In this document: positions 51,610 through 59,993 of the stretch, one piece after another | How positions within the stretch are numbered: the stretch's first letter is position 1 | Layout of the letters: each line of letters starts with the position of its first letter | From: Rhodoligotrophos defluvii | GTDB lineage: Bacteria > Pseudomonadota > Alphaproteobacteria > Rhizobiales > Im1 | Direction: 5' to 3' | Length of the DNA stretch: 64,000 nt | Assembly: GCF_005281615.1 (NCBI RefSeq) | Contig: NZ_SZZM01000002.1 | Coordinates: 186,001-250,000 of the forward strand | Position numbers and translations under genes: made by a program | Notes under the pieces: model-generated | Seen by the model: only the letters and a program-made list of their open reading frames with translations | Databases searched by the model: none | Told to the model about the DNA's origin: nothing

Positions 51610-52620
51610 TCAGAAGGTCAGCCGCGAGGGCAGCACCTTCCGCTTGCGGGCCTCCGGATCATACCATTCGGTCACATTGGCCTTGGTGATCAGCGGTGAT
51701 TCGAAGGCGATCGTCTTCTGGATCGGCTTGCCGCGCAGAATCTGCACCGCCGCCTCGACACCCTCGACTCCGAAGGGCAGATACTCCCAGACGGCCTCCA
51801 GGTCCCCGTTGTAGATGGCCTCCAGCGCTTCGACGGTCAGGCCGTCATAGCCAGTGAACCACATCTGATCCTTGCGGCCCGCCTCCTTGGCGGCGCGCAC
51901 CGCGCCGAGCGCCATGTCGTCGTTGTGACAGTACACCGCATCGATCTGCTTGTTGGCCTGCAGCATGTCCTCCATGCCTTTAATGGCCTGGGTGCGGTCG
52001 TAATTGGCGACGATATGGCCGACGATCTTGATGTCCGGGTGCTTCTCGATCACCTCTCGCCAGCCCTTGCCCCGCTGCTGGTTGATGAGCGAGCCTGGCT
52101 TGCCCTCGATCTGGGCCACCATGCCCTTCCCGTTCAGCTTCTTGACGTAGTACTCGCCCGCCGAGCGCGATGTCGCCATGGTGTCGGTGGCGAGATGGCA
52201 AGCGAAATCGGTCCCCTCCGCCAGGGGCGAGCTCAGCACCACAATGGGGATCTTGGCCTGGTTGACCTCCTTCACCGCCGGCGTGATCGCCTCGGCGTAA
52301 TAGGTCGAGATGATGATGAGGTCCACATTGCGGACGATGAGGTCTTCGATATCGCGGATCTGCTTCGCCGGCTGGTCGTGGGCATCGTAGACGACGGCGT
52401 TGAGGCCGTATTTCTTGGCGGTCTCCTCGACCCCCGCCTGCTGTTGCTTGATCCATTCGGTGTTGGAGAACGACATCGTGAAGCCGATGGTCTTTCCCTC
52501 CACGGCTTGAGCGAAGGACTGGCTCGTCCAGATCGCCGGTGCGGCGGCGAAGGCCGCCCCCGCCGCGCCGACCTTCAGAATATCACGGCGGCTTGCCCGC
52601 CTTGGTATCTCGCGCGTCAT
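51610..52620 (-). CDS. Sugar-type ABC transporter binding protein (RbsB family)
   Basis: 336 residues. The N-terminus RRASRRDILKVGAAGAAFAAAPAIW is a twin-arginine signal (SRRDIL), so export is probably by Tat. The mature TIGFTMSFSNTEWIKQQQAGVEETAKKYGLN starts the RbsB-type (Peripla_BP_4) fold; IEDLIVRNVDLIIISTYY and AVYCHNDDMALGAVRAAKEAG are typical. The ligand could be a sugar, sugar acid or polyol. Third in the leftward operon. Confidence 0.92.
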   Translation of the reverse strand: MTREIPRRASRRDILKVGAAGAAFAAAPAIWTSQSFAQAVEGKTIGFTMSFSNTEWIKQQQAGVEETAKKYGLNAVVYDAHDQPAKQIRDIEDLIVRNVDLIIISTYYAEAITPAVKEVNQAKIPIVVLSSPLAEGTDFACHLATDTMATSRSAGEYYVKKLNGKGMVAQIEGKPGSLINQQRGKGWREVIEKHPDIKIVGHIVANYDRTQAIKGMEDMLQANKQIDAVYCHNDDMALGAVRAAKEAGRKDQMWFTGYDGLTVEALEAIYNGDLEAVWEYLPFGVEGVEAAVQILRGKPIQKTIAFESPLITKANVTEWYDPEARKRKVLPSRLTF

Positions 52621-52647
52621 GTTTCCTCCTCCAATGCGGACGTTCGT

Positions 52648-53631
52648 TCAGCGCCGCTTTCTCCATTCGCTCATGACCACCGCCAGCACGATGATCACCC
52701 CCTTGAGCAGCATCTGTGAGTAGGGGGACACGTTGAGCAGGTTGAGGACGTTCGACAGGAACGCCAGAATGAGCACGCCGAGCACCGTGCCACCGACCCC
52801 GCCGACCCCGCCGTCGAAGGTGGTGCCGCCGATCAGCGTCGCCGCGATGGCATCGAGCTCGTAGAGGGTGCCGGCATTGGGCTCGCCCACCGTGAGGCGG
52901 CTCGCCAGCACGATCCCGGCAAGCCCGGCCAGCAGACCGCTGACCATGTAGACCTCGACCTTGTTGCGCTCCACCGCAATGCCGGAAAGCCGCGCGGCCT
53001 CTTCATTCGCACCGACCGCATAGATGGCCCGGCCGAATATGGTGTAGCGCAGCACCAGTGCGGCGATCAGCCAGACGATGGCGAACAGCACGACCGGCAC
53101 AGGAATGGGTCCGATATAGCCGGAGCCCAGAAAGGTGAAGGCGGGCGAGGCGTCCCGCACGATGATGTTGCTGCCCTCCGTGTAGATATAGACGAGCCCG
53201 CGCACGAAGATCATCGTGCTGAGGGTTGCGATGAAGGGTTGCAGCCGGAGCCAGGTGATCAGCAGGCCGTTGACGAGTCCGACCGCGACGCCCGCCAGGA
53301 TCCCGACCAGGGCGGCGACGCCGACCCCGTAGGGCGCGAAGGCCGCCATGAGCGCGGCCGACAGACCGACGATGGAGCCGGCCGAGAGGTCGATGCCGCG
53401 ATTCAGGATGACAAAGGTCATGCCGATGCTGACGAGCCCGATCATCGTGGCACCGCGCAGCACGTTGAGAATGTTGCGCGGCGAGAGGAAATAGGGCGAG
53501 AGCAGGCTCGCGATGACGAGCAGCAGCACGAGCGCCAGCACGTTGCTGTAACGCACGAGGAAGCCGAGCAGCCCGCGGCCGCCAGGCTTTGCATGAGCAG
53601 TCGCGGCATTGGTCGCGGCCGTGTCGGTCAT
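52648..53631 (-). CDS. Sugar-type ABC transporter permease (RbsC family)
   Basis: 327 residues with eight or more helices. FLSPRNILNVLRGATMIGLVSIGMTFVILNRGIDLSAGSIVGLSAALMAAF is the diagnostic RbsC segment. The N-terminal 20 residues are hydrophilic. It overlaps the ATPase gene by 4 bases and is followed by the binding protein after 27 bases. Confidence 0.94.
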   Translation of the reverse strand: MTDTAATNAATAHAKPGGRGLLGFLVRYSNVLALVLLLVIASLLSPYFLSPRNILNVLRGATMIGLVSIGMTFVILNRGIDLSAGSIVGLSAALMAAFAPYGVGVAALVGILAGVAVGLVNGLLITWLRLQPFIATLSTMIFVRGLVYIYTEGSNIIVRDASPAFTFLGSGYIGPIPVPVVLFAIVWLIAALVLRYTIFGRAIYAVGANEEAARLSGIAVERNKVEVYMVSGLLAGLAGIVLASRLTVGEPNAGTLYELDAIAATLIGGTTFDGGVGGVGGTVLGVLILAFLSNVLNLLNVSPYSQMLLKGVIIVLAVVMSEWRKRR

Positions 53632-55142
53632 AAGTGGAGCCCTTGTTGTGAAGTTTCGGCCGGCAGGGCGAGAGCGAGCAGCCGCTCCTCGGTGGCGCGC
53701 GCCCCCTCCACGTCACCCGTGATTTCGCCGCCGCTCATCACCAGCACCCGGTCCGCCATGCCGAGGATCTCCGGAAGCTCCGACGAGATGAGCAGCACCG
53801 CCATGCCCTCTCGGGCGAGTTGGTCGACGAGGGTGTAGATCTCGCGCTTGGCCCCCACGTCAATACCGCGCGTCGGCTCGTCGAGAATGAGAACGCGCAC
53901 GCCCTTGAGCAGCCAGCGGGCGAGGATGCATTTCTGCTGGTTGCCGCCGCTGAGCAGTGCGACCTGCTGTTCGGCATGCGGCGTGCGCACGTTCAGCCGG
54001 TCGATGAAGATCCTGGCTTGTCCAGTCTGGACGCGCGTGTTCAGCACGCCGTGCCGGCTATATCGCTCTGGTGCGGCGAGCGTGACGTTCTCCCGCACCG
54101 AGAGCGGCATGAATAGTCCATCGCGCCGGTCCTCGGCGACATAGGCGACGCCGTGCCGGATGGCGTCCGCCGGGCTGCGCAGCTTGACCGGCACACCATC
54201 GATCAGGATCTGACCCGAGGAGATCGGGTCGGCGCCGAACAGCGCTCGTGCGAGTTCCGTGCGGCCTGCGCCGACCAGTCCGGAGAGGCCGAGGATTTCG
54301 CCGGCGCGCAGCACGAGGCTCACGTCGCGGAAGCCCTTGCCGGAAATCCTCTTCGCTTCCAGAACAACTTTGCCCGTTTGACGCCCTTTCTCCGGAAAGC
54401 GCTCGCCCAGCTCGCGCCCGACCATCAGGCCGATGAGCCTCTCCTTCGTGGTCTCGGCCAGATCGAGCGTGGCCACATGGCGGCCGTCCTTGAGCACGGT
54501 CACGCGTGAGGCGATGCGGAAGATCTCATCGAGGTGATGGGAGATGTAGAGGAAGCTGACCCCCTCCGCCTGCAGGCCCTTGACGATGGCGAACAGCCGG
54601 TCGACTTCGACGGGCGTCAAGCTCGCCGTCGGCTCGTCCAGGATGATCAGCCGCACCTCGAACGCCAGCGCCTTGGCGAGTTGCACGAGCTGGCGCTGGG
54701 CAACCGATAGCGTCTCCACGGCAACGCGCGGGTCGAGGTCGAGGCCCACCCGGGCCATGAGCGCACCCGCCCGGCGATGGGCCTCCGCCCAGTCCACGCA
54801 ACCCCATGCCGCGCGCGGCATTCGTCCCATGAAAACGTTTTCTGATATAGACAGGGAGCCACACAGCTTCGGCTCCTGGTGCACCATGCTGATGCCCAAT
54901 CCGAGAGCCGCGAAGGGATCCGCAATTTGCACCGGCGCACCGTCGAGGAAGATCTCGCCCTCGTCAGGCCGGTAAATCCCATCGATAATCTTCATCAAAG
55001 TGGATTTTCCGGCACCATTCTCCCCGACAACCGCATGTATTTCAGCGCGCTTGAGCGATAGAGATACTTCATCCAGCGCCACGACGCCTGGAAAGCGCTT
55101 TGAAATCTTGCGCACATTGAGAAATGCCGGGTCGGTATCCAA
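53628..55142 (-). CDS. Sugar-type ABC transporter double ATPase (RbsA family)
   Basis: 504 residues. Translation probably starts at a TTG at 55142: GGGAGG lies 5 bases upstream and the protein then begins just before FLNVRKISKRFPGVVALDEVSL. Starts further left (up to 55283) would add a non-conserved tail. Two ABC domains: the first has GENGAGKSTLMKI, LSVAQRQLVQLAKAL and LIILDEPTASLTP; the second has GLVGAGRTELARALFG (degenerate Walker A, normal for RbsA), LSGGNQQKCILARWL and VLILDEPTRGIDVG. First gene of the leftward operon. Confidence 0.93.
   Translation of the reverse strand: MDTDPAFLNVRKISKRFPGVVALDEVSLSLKRAEIHAVVGENGAGKSTLMKIIDGIYRPDEGEIFLDGAPVQIADPFAALGLGISMVHQEPKLCGSLSISENVFMGRMPRAAWGCVDWAEAHRRAGALMARVGLDLDPRVAVETLSVAQRQLVQLAKALAFEVRLIILDEPTASLTPVEVDRLFAIVKGLQAEGVSFLYISHHLDEIFRIASRVTVLKDGRHVATLDLAETTKERLIGLMVGRELGERFPEKGRQTGKVVLEAKRISGKGFRDVSLVLRAGEILGLSGLVGAGRTELARALFGADPISSGQILIDGVPVKLRSPADAIRHGVAYVAEDRRDGLFMPLSVRENVTLAAPERYSRHGVLNTRVQTGQARIFIDRLNVRTPHAEQQVALLSGGNQQKCILARWLLKGVRVLILDEPTRGIDVGAKREIYTLVDQLAREGMAVLLISSELPEILGMADRVLVMSGGEITGDVEGARATEERLLALALPAETSQQGLHL
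54831..54842. promoter_or_regulatory. LacI-type palindrome inside the RbsA-like gene
   Basis: GAAAACGTTTTC, a perfect 12-bp palindrome with a central CG pair, as LacI-family operators have, sits about 300 bases inside the coding sequence and 376 bases from the similar site at 55218. Auxiliary operators inside the first gene are known for LacI-type repression, but chance within coding sequence is possible. Confidence 0.35.
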
Positions 55143-55217
55143 ATGTTCCTCCCGTTTCACCTGCAGTGTCGCAGATGCGCGCTGTTTTACGGCTTGTGGT
55201 TGGCGCGGTGGCAATAT

Positions 55218-55229
55218 AAAAACGTTTTT
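55218..55229. promoter_or_regulatory. LacI-type operator candidate upstream of the RbsABC operon
   Basis: AAAAACGTTTTT, a perfect 12-bp palindrome with a central CG, lies 76 bases upstream of the RbsA-like start and 80 bases upstream of the CoA-transferase A1 start, so it could serve both divergent operons. A LacI gene is 5 kb away and has AAACGTTT-type sites at its own promoter. Confidence 0.55.
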
Positions 55230-55309
55230 GTACGATTTGCGCAAGCTGAAAATGCGCGAAACGGCGAGGGTGGTACCAACCACCCGCCCCCTTGGCGTCC
55301 GGAGCCTCT

Positions 55310-56200
55310 ATGAAGGACAAGCTCGCTTCTCTCGAAACCGCCCTCGCGCCCGTCTCATCCGGCGCAACGTTGGCCATCGGCGGCAGCCTGCTCAGGCGCC
55401 AGCCCAACGCCGCCATTCGTGAGCTGATCCGGCGCGGGGTCAGGGATCTGACCCTGCTGACCTGGGCCACCACAACAGCGACCGACCTGCTCGCCGCCGC
55501 CGGCGCCGTGAAGCGCTGGGAGGGCATCTATGCCGGCATGTTCAGCCATGGCCTCGCGCCCAACTTCCGCCGCGGCGTCCAGAGCGGAGCGATCGCTGTG
55601 CGCGATTTCTCCGAATGCGCCCTGGTCGCCCGCTTCCGCGCGGCCGCAGCCGGCCTCGCCTTCATGCCGGTCCGATCCATGCTTGGCTCCGACATCGCCG
55701 CGCGCAACCCGGAGCAGATCCGGCCCATGACCTGCCCGTTCACGGGCGACAAGCTGCATGCCGTCGCAGCGGCAGAGGCCGATTTCACCATCATCCACGG
55801 TTATGCCGGCGACCGTTACGGCAATGTGCAATGGCCGGTGGTGCGCGACAGCGACGATATCGACCAGCTCATGGCCACCGCTGCCAAGCGCCTCATCGTC
55901 ACCGTCGAGAAGATCATCCCGCACGAGGAGGTCAAGGTGCGGCCGACGCAAACCTACATCCCGGGCCAGTGGGTCGAGGCCATCGTCGAGGTTCCGCAAG
56001 GCGCCCATCCAGCCGCCTGCGATAGCCTGTACGATGAGGACGAGGAGCATCTGCGGCTCTATCTCGAGCACGCCCGCACGCCGGAGGGCATGGCAGCCTA
56101 TCTCGACCGCTTCGTCATGACGCCGCGCTCGCATCACGACTATCTCGCGGCGAGCGGCGCGGCCGCCCGCCTGCCGTCCCTCTCCGTCCAGCAGGACTGA
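55310..56200 (+). CDS. CoA-transferase family I-like subunit A (A1)
   Basis: 296 residues from the ATG at 55310, with GGAG six bases upstream; a TTG at 55292 is in frame. The fold opens with LAPVSSGATLAIGGSLLRRQPNAAIRELIRRGVRDLTLLT, typical of GctA/IpdA-like alpha subunits. AGLAFMPVRSMLGSDIAARNPEQIRPMTCPFTGDKLHAVAAAEADFTIIHGYAGDRYGNVQ follows. It pairs with B1 (gap 4 bases). Members transfer CoA between acids or, in the IpdAB branch, hydrolyse ring-derived acyl-CoAs. Divergent from RbsA. Confidence 0.88.
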   Translation: MKDKLASLETALAPVSSGATLAIGGSLLRRQPNAAIRELIRRGVRDLTLLTWATTTATDLLAAAGAVKRWEGIYAGMFSHGLAPNFRRGVQSGAIAVRDFSECALVARFRAAAAGLAFMPVRSMLGSDIAARNPEQIRPMTCPFTGDKLHAVAAAEADFTIIHGYAGDRYGNVQWPVVRDSDDIDQLMATAAKRLIVTVEKIIPHEEVKVRPTQTYIPGQWVEAIVEVPQGAHPAACDSLYDEDEEHLRLYLEHARTPEGMAAYLDRFVMTPRSHHDYLAASGAAARLPSLSVQQD

Positions 56201-56204
56201 TGCC

Positions 56205-57011
56205 ATGAGCACCCTCCCCGGCTTCACCACCAATGAGCTCGCAGCCTGCATCATCGCCCGCGAGATCAAGGATGACGATCTGATCTTTGTCGGCGTGGGC
56301 ACCAATGGCCGCGCCTTCACGCTAGCGGTCGGCATTCCGCTCACCGCCTCGCGTCTCGCCCAGCTGCGCCATGCCCCTGGCGCGACCGTCTACTGGGGAA
56401 ACCTGCTCGACCCCGATCTCTCCCGCATGCCGGACAACCTGCGCCAGGACAGCCTGACCCGATGGCCGGCGGCCGCCTGCCCGGCGGACACGGCCTTCAA
56501 ATGCGACATGCTCGCCCGCAGCCGCTTCGATGTCTCCTTCGAATCCGCCGCCCAGGTCGACCGATACGGCAATCTCAACATCACAGCCATAGGCGATTAT
56601 GCTCGGCCGGATGTCCGCCTGGTCGGCAGCCTCGCCCAACCCGAGCACCTCGCCTTCGTGCGCCGCCCCATCATCATCGTTGATCTCAATCGCCGCACCT
56701 TCGTCGAACAGGTGGATTTCGTGACCAGCGTCGGCCACCGCGTGCGTGGAACCCCGCGCGGCGAATTCGGCCTTCGCGGCCCCGGCCCCGCCCTGGTCGT
56801 CACCGACAACGCGATATTCGACTTCGGCGGGGATGGCGGCATGCGCCTGCGCTCCCTCCATCCGAGCATCACTCTCGAAGACGTACTGGCGCAGATGAGC
56901 TTTGCCCCGGAGATCCCGCCCCATGTTCCCGTAACGGCCACACCCGACGCGGAAGAGCTGCGCCTCATGCGCGAGGTGATCGATCCCCGTGGCGTCATGA
57001 TGCGGGTCTGA
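56205..57011 (+). CDS. CoA-transferase family I-like subunit B (B1), lacks catalytic Glu
   Basis: 268 residues. NELAACIIAREIKDDDLIFVGVGTNG and FVEQVDFVTSVGHRVRGT place it with beta subunits. Where active transferases have the acyl-accepting Glu (as in FESG of B2) this protein has YWGNLLDP with Gly65 at the aligned position, and the GSGGAND-type oxyanion loop reads GSLAQPEHLA. It therefore probably does not form a glutamyl-CoA intermediate. With A1 it may act as a hydrolase/lyase like IpdAB, or as a regulatory subunit (inference). Confidence 0.86.
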   Translation: MSTLPGFTTNELAACIIAREIKDDDLIFVGVGTNGRAFTLAVGIPLTASRLAQLRHAPGATVYWGNLLDPDLSRMPDNLRQDSLTRWPAAACPADTAFKCDMLARSRFDVSFESAAQVDRYGNLNITAIGDYARPDVRLVGSLAQPEHLAFVRRPIIIVDLNRRTFVEQVDFVTSVGHRVRGTPRGEFGLRGPGPALVVTDNAIFDFGGDGGMRLRSLHPSITLEDVLAQMSFAPEIPPHVPVTATPDAEELRLMREVIDPRGVMMRV

Positions 57012-57048
57012 ACACCCGGCCAAAGTCTCAAAATCAGGAGGAACGACC

Positions 57049-58797
57049 ATGGTGCCGACGATGGAAGCCCAGCATGCCTGCGGGCTGCGCATCGCAAACG
57101 ACTCCGGCGCCCACAGAATGGCGGCGGCGCTGCGCCGGCACGGGGTGGACGCGCTCTTTGGCCAGAGCATTCCCTCCGCCCTCCATCTGATCGCGCCGCA
57201 ATTCGGCATCAGGCAGATCGGCTATCGCACCGAGAACGCCGGCGCCGCCATGGCCGATGCCTATGCCCGCATTTCCCGGCGGGTCGGGGTGGTCACGGCC
57301 CAGAACGGGCCGGCTGCGACCCTGCTGGTCCCCGGCCTCGCCGAGGCATTGAAGGCCTCGGTCCCAGTCCTCGCCATCGTGCAGGACGTGCACCGCAAGC
57401 AGACCGACAAGAATGCCTTCCAGGAGCTCGACCACCTCGAGCTCTTCAAGGGCTGTGCCAAGTGGATCCGCCGCGTCGCGGAGGTCGACCGCATCGATGA
57501 TTATATCGACATGGCCTTCACCGCCGCCACCACGGGTCGGATGGGACCGGCGGTGCTCATGTGCCCCCTCGACCTCTTCGTCGACGTTCCCTCCGGTCAG
57601 GTGGCACCCCGCTCGGCCGCGCTCGGCACTTTTCCGCTCGACCGCACCGTCGCGGATCCCGCCCGGATCGCCGACGCCGCCGATCTGCTCGCCGCAGCCG
57701 AGCGCCCGCTGATCATCGCCGGTGGCGGGGTCCACTTGTCCGGCGCCCAGAACGCCCTTGCCGCCCTGCAGGAGCAGGCGAGCCTGCCGGTGGCCACGAC
57801 AGCCATGGGCAAAGGAGCCGTCAGCGAGGAGCACCCGCTCTCGGTCGGCGTGGTCGGCTATTTCATGGGCACCCGCGGCGTCACGCGCCATCTGCGCGAT
57901 CTGGTGACCGGGGCGGACGTGATCCTGCTCATCGGCAACCGCACCAACCAGAACGGCACCGATTCCTGGACGCTGCTGCCTCAGGATGCCACCATCATCC
58001 ATCTCGATATCGATGGCATGGAAGTCGGCCGCAACTACGAGGCAGTCCGCCTCGTCGGCGATGCCAAGCTGACGGTGGAGGCTTTGACCCAGGCGCTCCT
58101 TGCGCGCGATCTCACCCGCCGCCATGGGGCACGCGACGCGCTCGCGCGCCAGATCGCCGCGAGCAGGCTCGCCTGGCGTGACGAATGCGCCGCCTACATG
58201 AGCTCCGCTGCCCGCCCGATCCGGCCCGAGCGGCTGATGGCGGAGCTTGATGCCCAGCTGCGCGAGGATGATATCGTCGTGGCGGATGCGAGCTATTCCT
58301 CGATCTGGGTCGCCAATTATCTGCACGCCCGGCGCCCCGGCATGCGCTTCATCACGCCACGCGGCCTTGCCGGCCTCGGCTGGGGCCTGCCTTTCGCGTT
58401 GGGCGCCAAGGTGGCACGCCCCGAGGCCCGGGTCTTCTGCCTCGCCGGAGACGGCGGCTTCGCCCATGTTTGGTCAGAGCTCGAAACCGCACGGCGGATG
58501 CGCCTCGACGTGGTCGTGGCCGTCCTGAACAACCAGATCCTCGGCTATCAGAAACATGCCGAGGACGTGATCTTCGGCGGCCACACCGACGTGGTCGATT
58601 TCGAGCCCGTGGACCACGCGGCCATAGCGCGCGCTTGCGGCTGCCAGGGCATCAGGATCGAGGATCCGGCAGAGATCGCCGCGGCCCTCAGCGAAGCATT
58701 CGCGCGGCCCGGCACGAGTGTTCTCGACGTGGTGACCGATCCCAATGCCTATCCGCCGATCACCAGCTTCGAGGGCAGCCCGGACGTGGCGTTTTAA
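57049..58797 (+). CDS. ThDP-dependent enzyme of the acetolactate synthase / 2-hydroxyacyl-CoA lyase type
   Basis: 582 residues from an ATG after AGGAGG. The catalytic Glu is in YRTENAGAAMADAYARI (about residue 64), and the ThDP/Mg motif is LAGDGGFAHVWSELETARRMRLDVVVAVLNNQ (GDG to NN). The central domain runs about 200-340. Similar enzymes are acetolactate synthase, oxalyl-CoA decarboxylase and 2-hydroxyacyl-CoA lyase. With CaiB- and family-I-type CoA-transferases around it, cleavage of a 2-hydroxyacyl-CoA or oxalyl-CoA-like thioester is more plausible than acetolactate synthesis; no small regulatory subunit is present. Confidence 0.85.
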   Translation: MVPTMEAQHACGLRIANDSGAHRMAAALRRHGVDALFGQSIPSALHLIAPQFGIRQIGYRTENAGAAMADAYARISRRVGVVTAQNGPAATLLVPGLAEALKASVPVLAIVQDVHRKQTDKNAFQELDHLELFKGCAKWIRRVAEVDRIDDYIDMAFTAATTGRMGPAVLMCPLDLFVDVPSGQVAPRSAALGTFPLDRTVADPARIADAADLLAAAERPLIIAGGGVHLSGAQNALAALQEQASLPVATTAMGKGAVSEEHPLSVGVVGYFMGTRGVTRHLRDLVTGADVILLIGNRTNQNGTDSWTLLPQDATIIHLDIDGMEVGRNYEAVRLVGDAKLTVEALTQALLARDLTRRHGARDALARQIAASRLAWRDECAAYMSSAARPIRPERLMAELDAQLREDDIVVADASYSSIWVANYLHARRPGMRFITPRGLAGLGWGLPFALGAKVARPEARVFCLAGDGGFAHVWSELETARRMRLDVVVAVLNNQILGYQKHAEDVIFGGHTDVVDFEPVDHAAIARACGCQGIRIEDPAEIAAALSEAFARPGTSVLDVVTDPNAYPPITSFEGSPDVAF

Positions 58798-58808
58798 CCG
58801 ACATCCCG

Positions 58809-59984
58809 CTATTTGGCGCCGACCGCTTCGGTGCGGCTGCAATCGAGCCAGTCCGCCACCACCTCGGCCGTATGCTCGCCCAGGGACGGCGCGGGCCGCC
58901 GAATGCTGTTTGCTGTCTCGGACAGCTTCACCGTGACCCCGTGCATGGGCACCCGGCCGATGCCAGGATATTCGATATCGACGATCTGCTCGCGGTGCTT
59001 GAGCTGCGGATTGGCGACGACCTCGCCGATCGTGGCAACCTTCCCGCAAGGCACCTCGGCCCGCGCCATCATGTCCACGATCGCATCCGCATCGTGCTGG
59101 GCGGCCCATTCGGCGACAACCGCCTCGATCGCCTTCGCATTCGCCATCCGCGCCGCATGGGACGAGAAGCGCTCGTCCGCCAGAAGATGCTCGCACCCGG
59201 CGGCCTTGCACAGGCGCGGGAACAGCGCGTCATTGCCGCCATTGATGTGCACCCAGCGCCCATCCCGGCAGCGGTAGTTGTTGGCAGGGGCCGAATAGCG
59301 ATCGCGTGCGCCCCTCCGGGTAGCCTCGGTGCCGAACAGCGCATATTCGGGAATGCCGGTGAGCAGCAAGGTCACGGCGCTGTCGAGCAGCGCGGTATCC
59401 ACCACCTGGCCGCGCCCGGTGCGCTCCCGGGCCTGCACGGCGCCGAGCGCGCCGACGGTGGCATAGAGTCCCGTCACCTGGTCGACGATGAAGGCACCGG
59501 AAGGGACAGGCGGGCCATCCGCCTCGCCGGTGATCTCCATGAGGCCGCTCATCGCCTGGGCGATCACATCGAAACAGGGGCGCTGTGCGTGCGGTCCGGT
59601 CTGGCCGAACCCGGAGATGCGCACCATGATCAGCCGGGGATTGAGGGCGGAGAGCTCCTCCCATCCGCAGCCCATCTTTTCCAACGTGCCAGGCCGAAAG
59701 TTCTCGATCAGGATATCGGCCTTGGCCGCAAGGTTCCGCAAGAGCTGCTGGCCCTCCGCCGTCCGGTAATCGAGCGTGAGGCTGCGCTTGTTGCGGTTGT
59801 ACATCATCACATAAAGGCTCTCGCCGCCCACCTTGGGGGCGATGGCCCGCGCGTCTTCGCCCTTGCCGGCCCGCTCCACCTTGACGACGTCCGCGCCCAT
59901 GTCGCCCAGCAGCATCCCGCACATGGGCCCCGCGATGAAGCGCGACAAATCGAGGACCTTCAGTCCCTCTAGCGAACCGGCCAT
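58809..59984 (-). CDS. CaiB/BaiF family III CoA-transferase
   Basis: 391 residues from an ATG after GGAGAGGAA. The opening LEGLKVLDLSRFIAGPMCGMLLGDMGADVVKVERAGKGEDAR is typical of the family, as is YMMMYNRNKRSLTLDYR-like sequence near 50-65. The catalytic Asp is expected in AFIVDQVTGLYA (about residue 169). Members such as formyl-CoA:oxalate CoA-transferase activate small carboxylic acids via aspartyl-CoA. Facing the ThDP enzyme gene with an 11-base gap, it could supply that enzyme's acyl-CoA. Cotranscribed with the LacI gene upstream of it. Confidence 0.9.
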   Translation of the reverse strand: MAGSLEGLKVLDLSRFIAGPMCGMLLGDMGADVVKVERAGKGEDARAIAPKVGGESLYVMMYNRNKRSLTLDYRTAEGQQLLRNLAAKADILIENFRPGTLEKMGCGWEELSALNPRLIMVRISGFGQTGPHAQRPCFDVIAQAMSGLMEITGEADGPPVPSGAFIVDQVTGLYATVGALGAVQARERTGRGQVVDTALLDSAVTLLLTGIPEYALFGTEATRRGARDRYSAPANNYRCRDGRWVHINGGNDALFPRLCKAAGCEHLLADERFSSHAARMANAKAIEAVVAEWAAQHDADAIVDMMARAEVPCGKVATIGEVVANPQLKHREQIVDIEYPGIGRVPMHGVTVKLSETANSIRRPAPSLGEHTAEVVADWLDCSRTEAVGAK

Positions 59985-59993
59985 TTCCTCTCC

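Noticed and set aside
57049-58797. Calling the ThDP enzyme acetolactate synthase (ilvB)
   Set aside because: No small subunit gene and no branched-chain biosynthesis genes nearby; neighbours are CoA-transferases, favouring a thioester-cleaving role.
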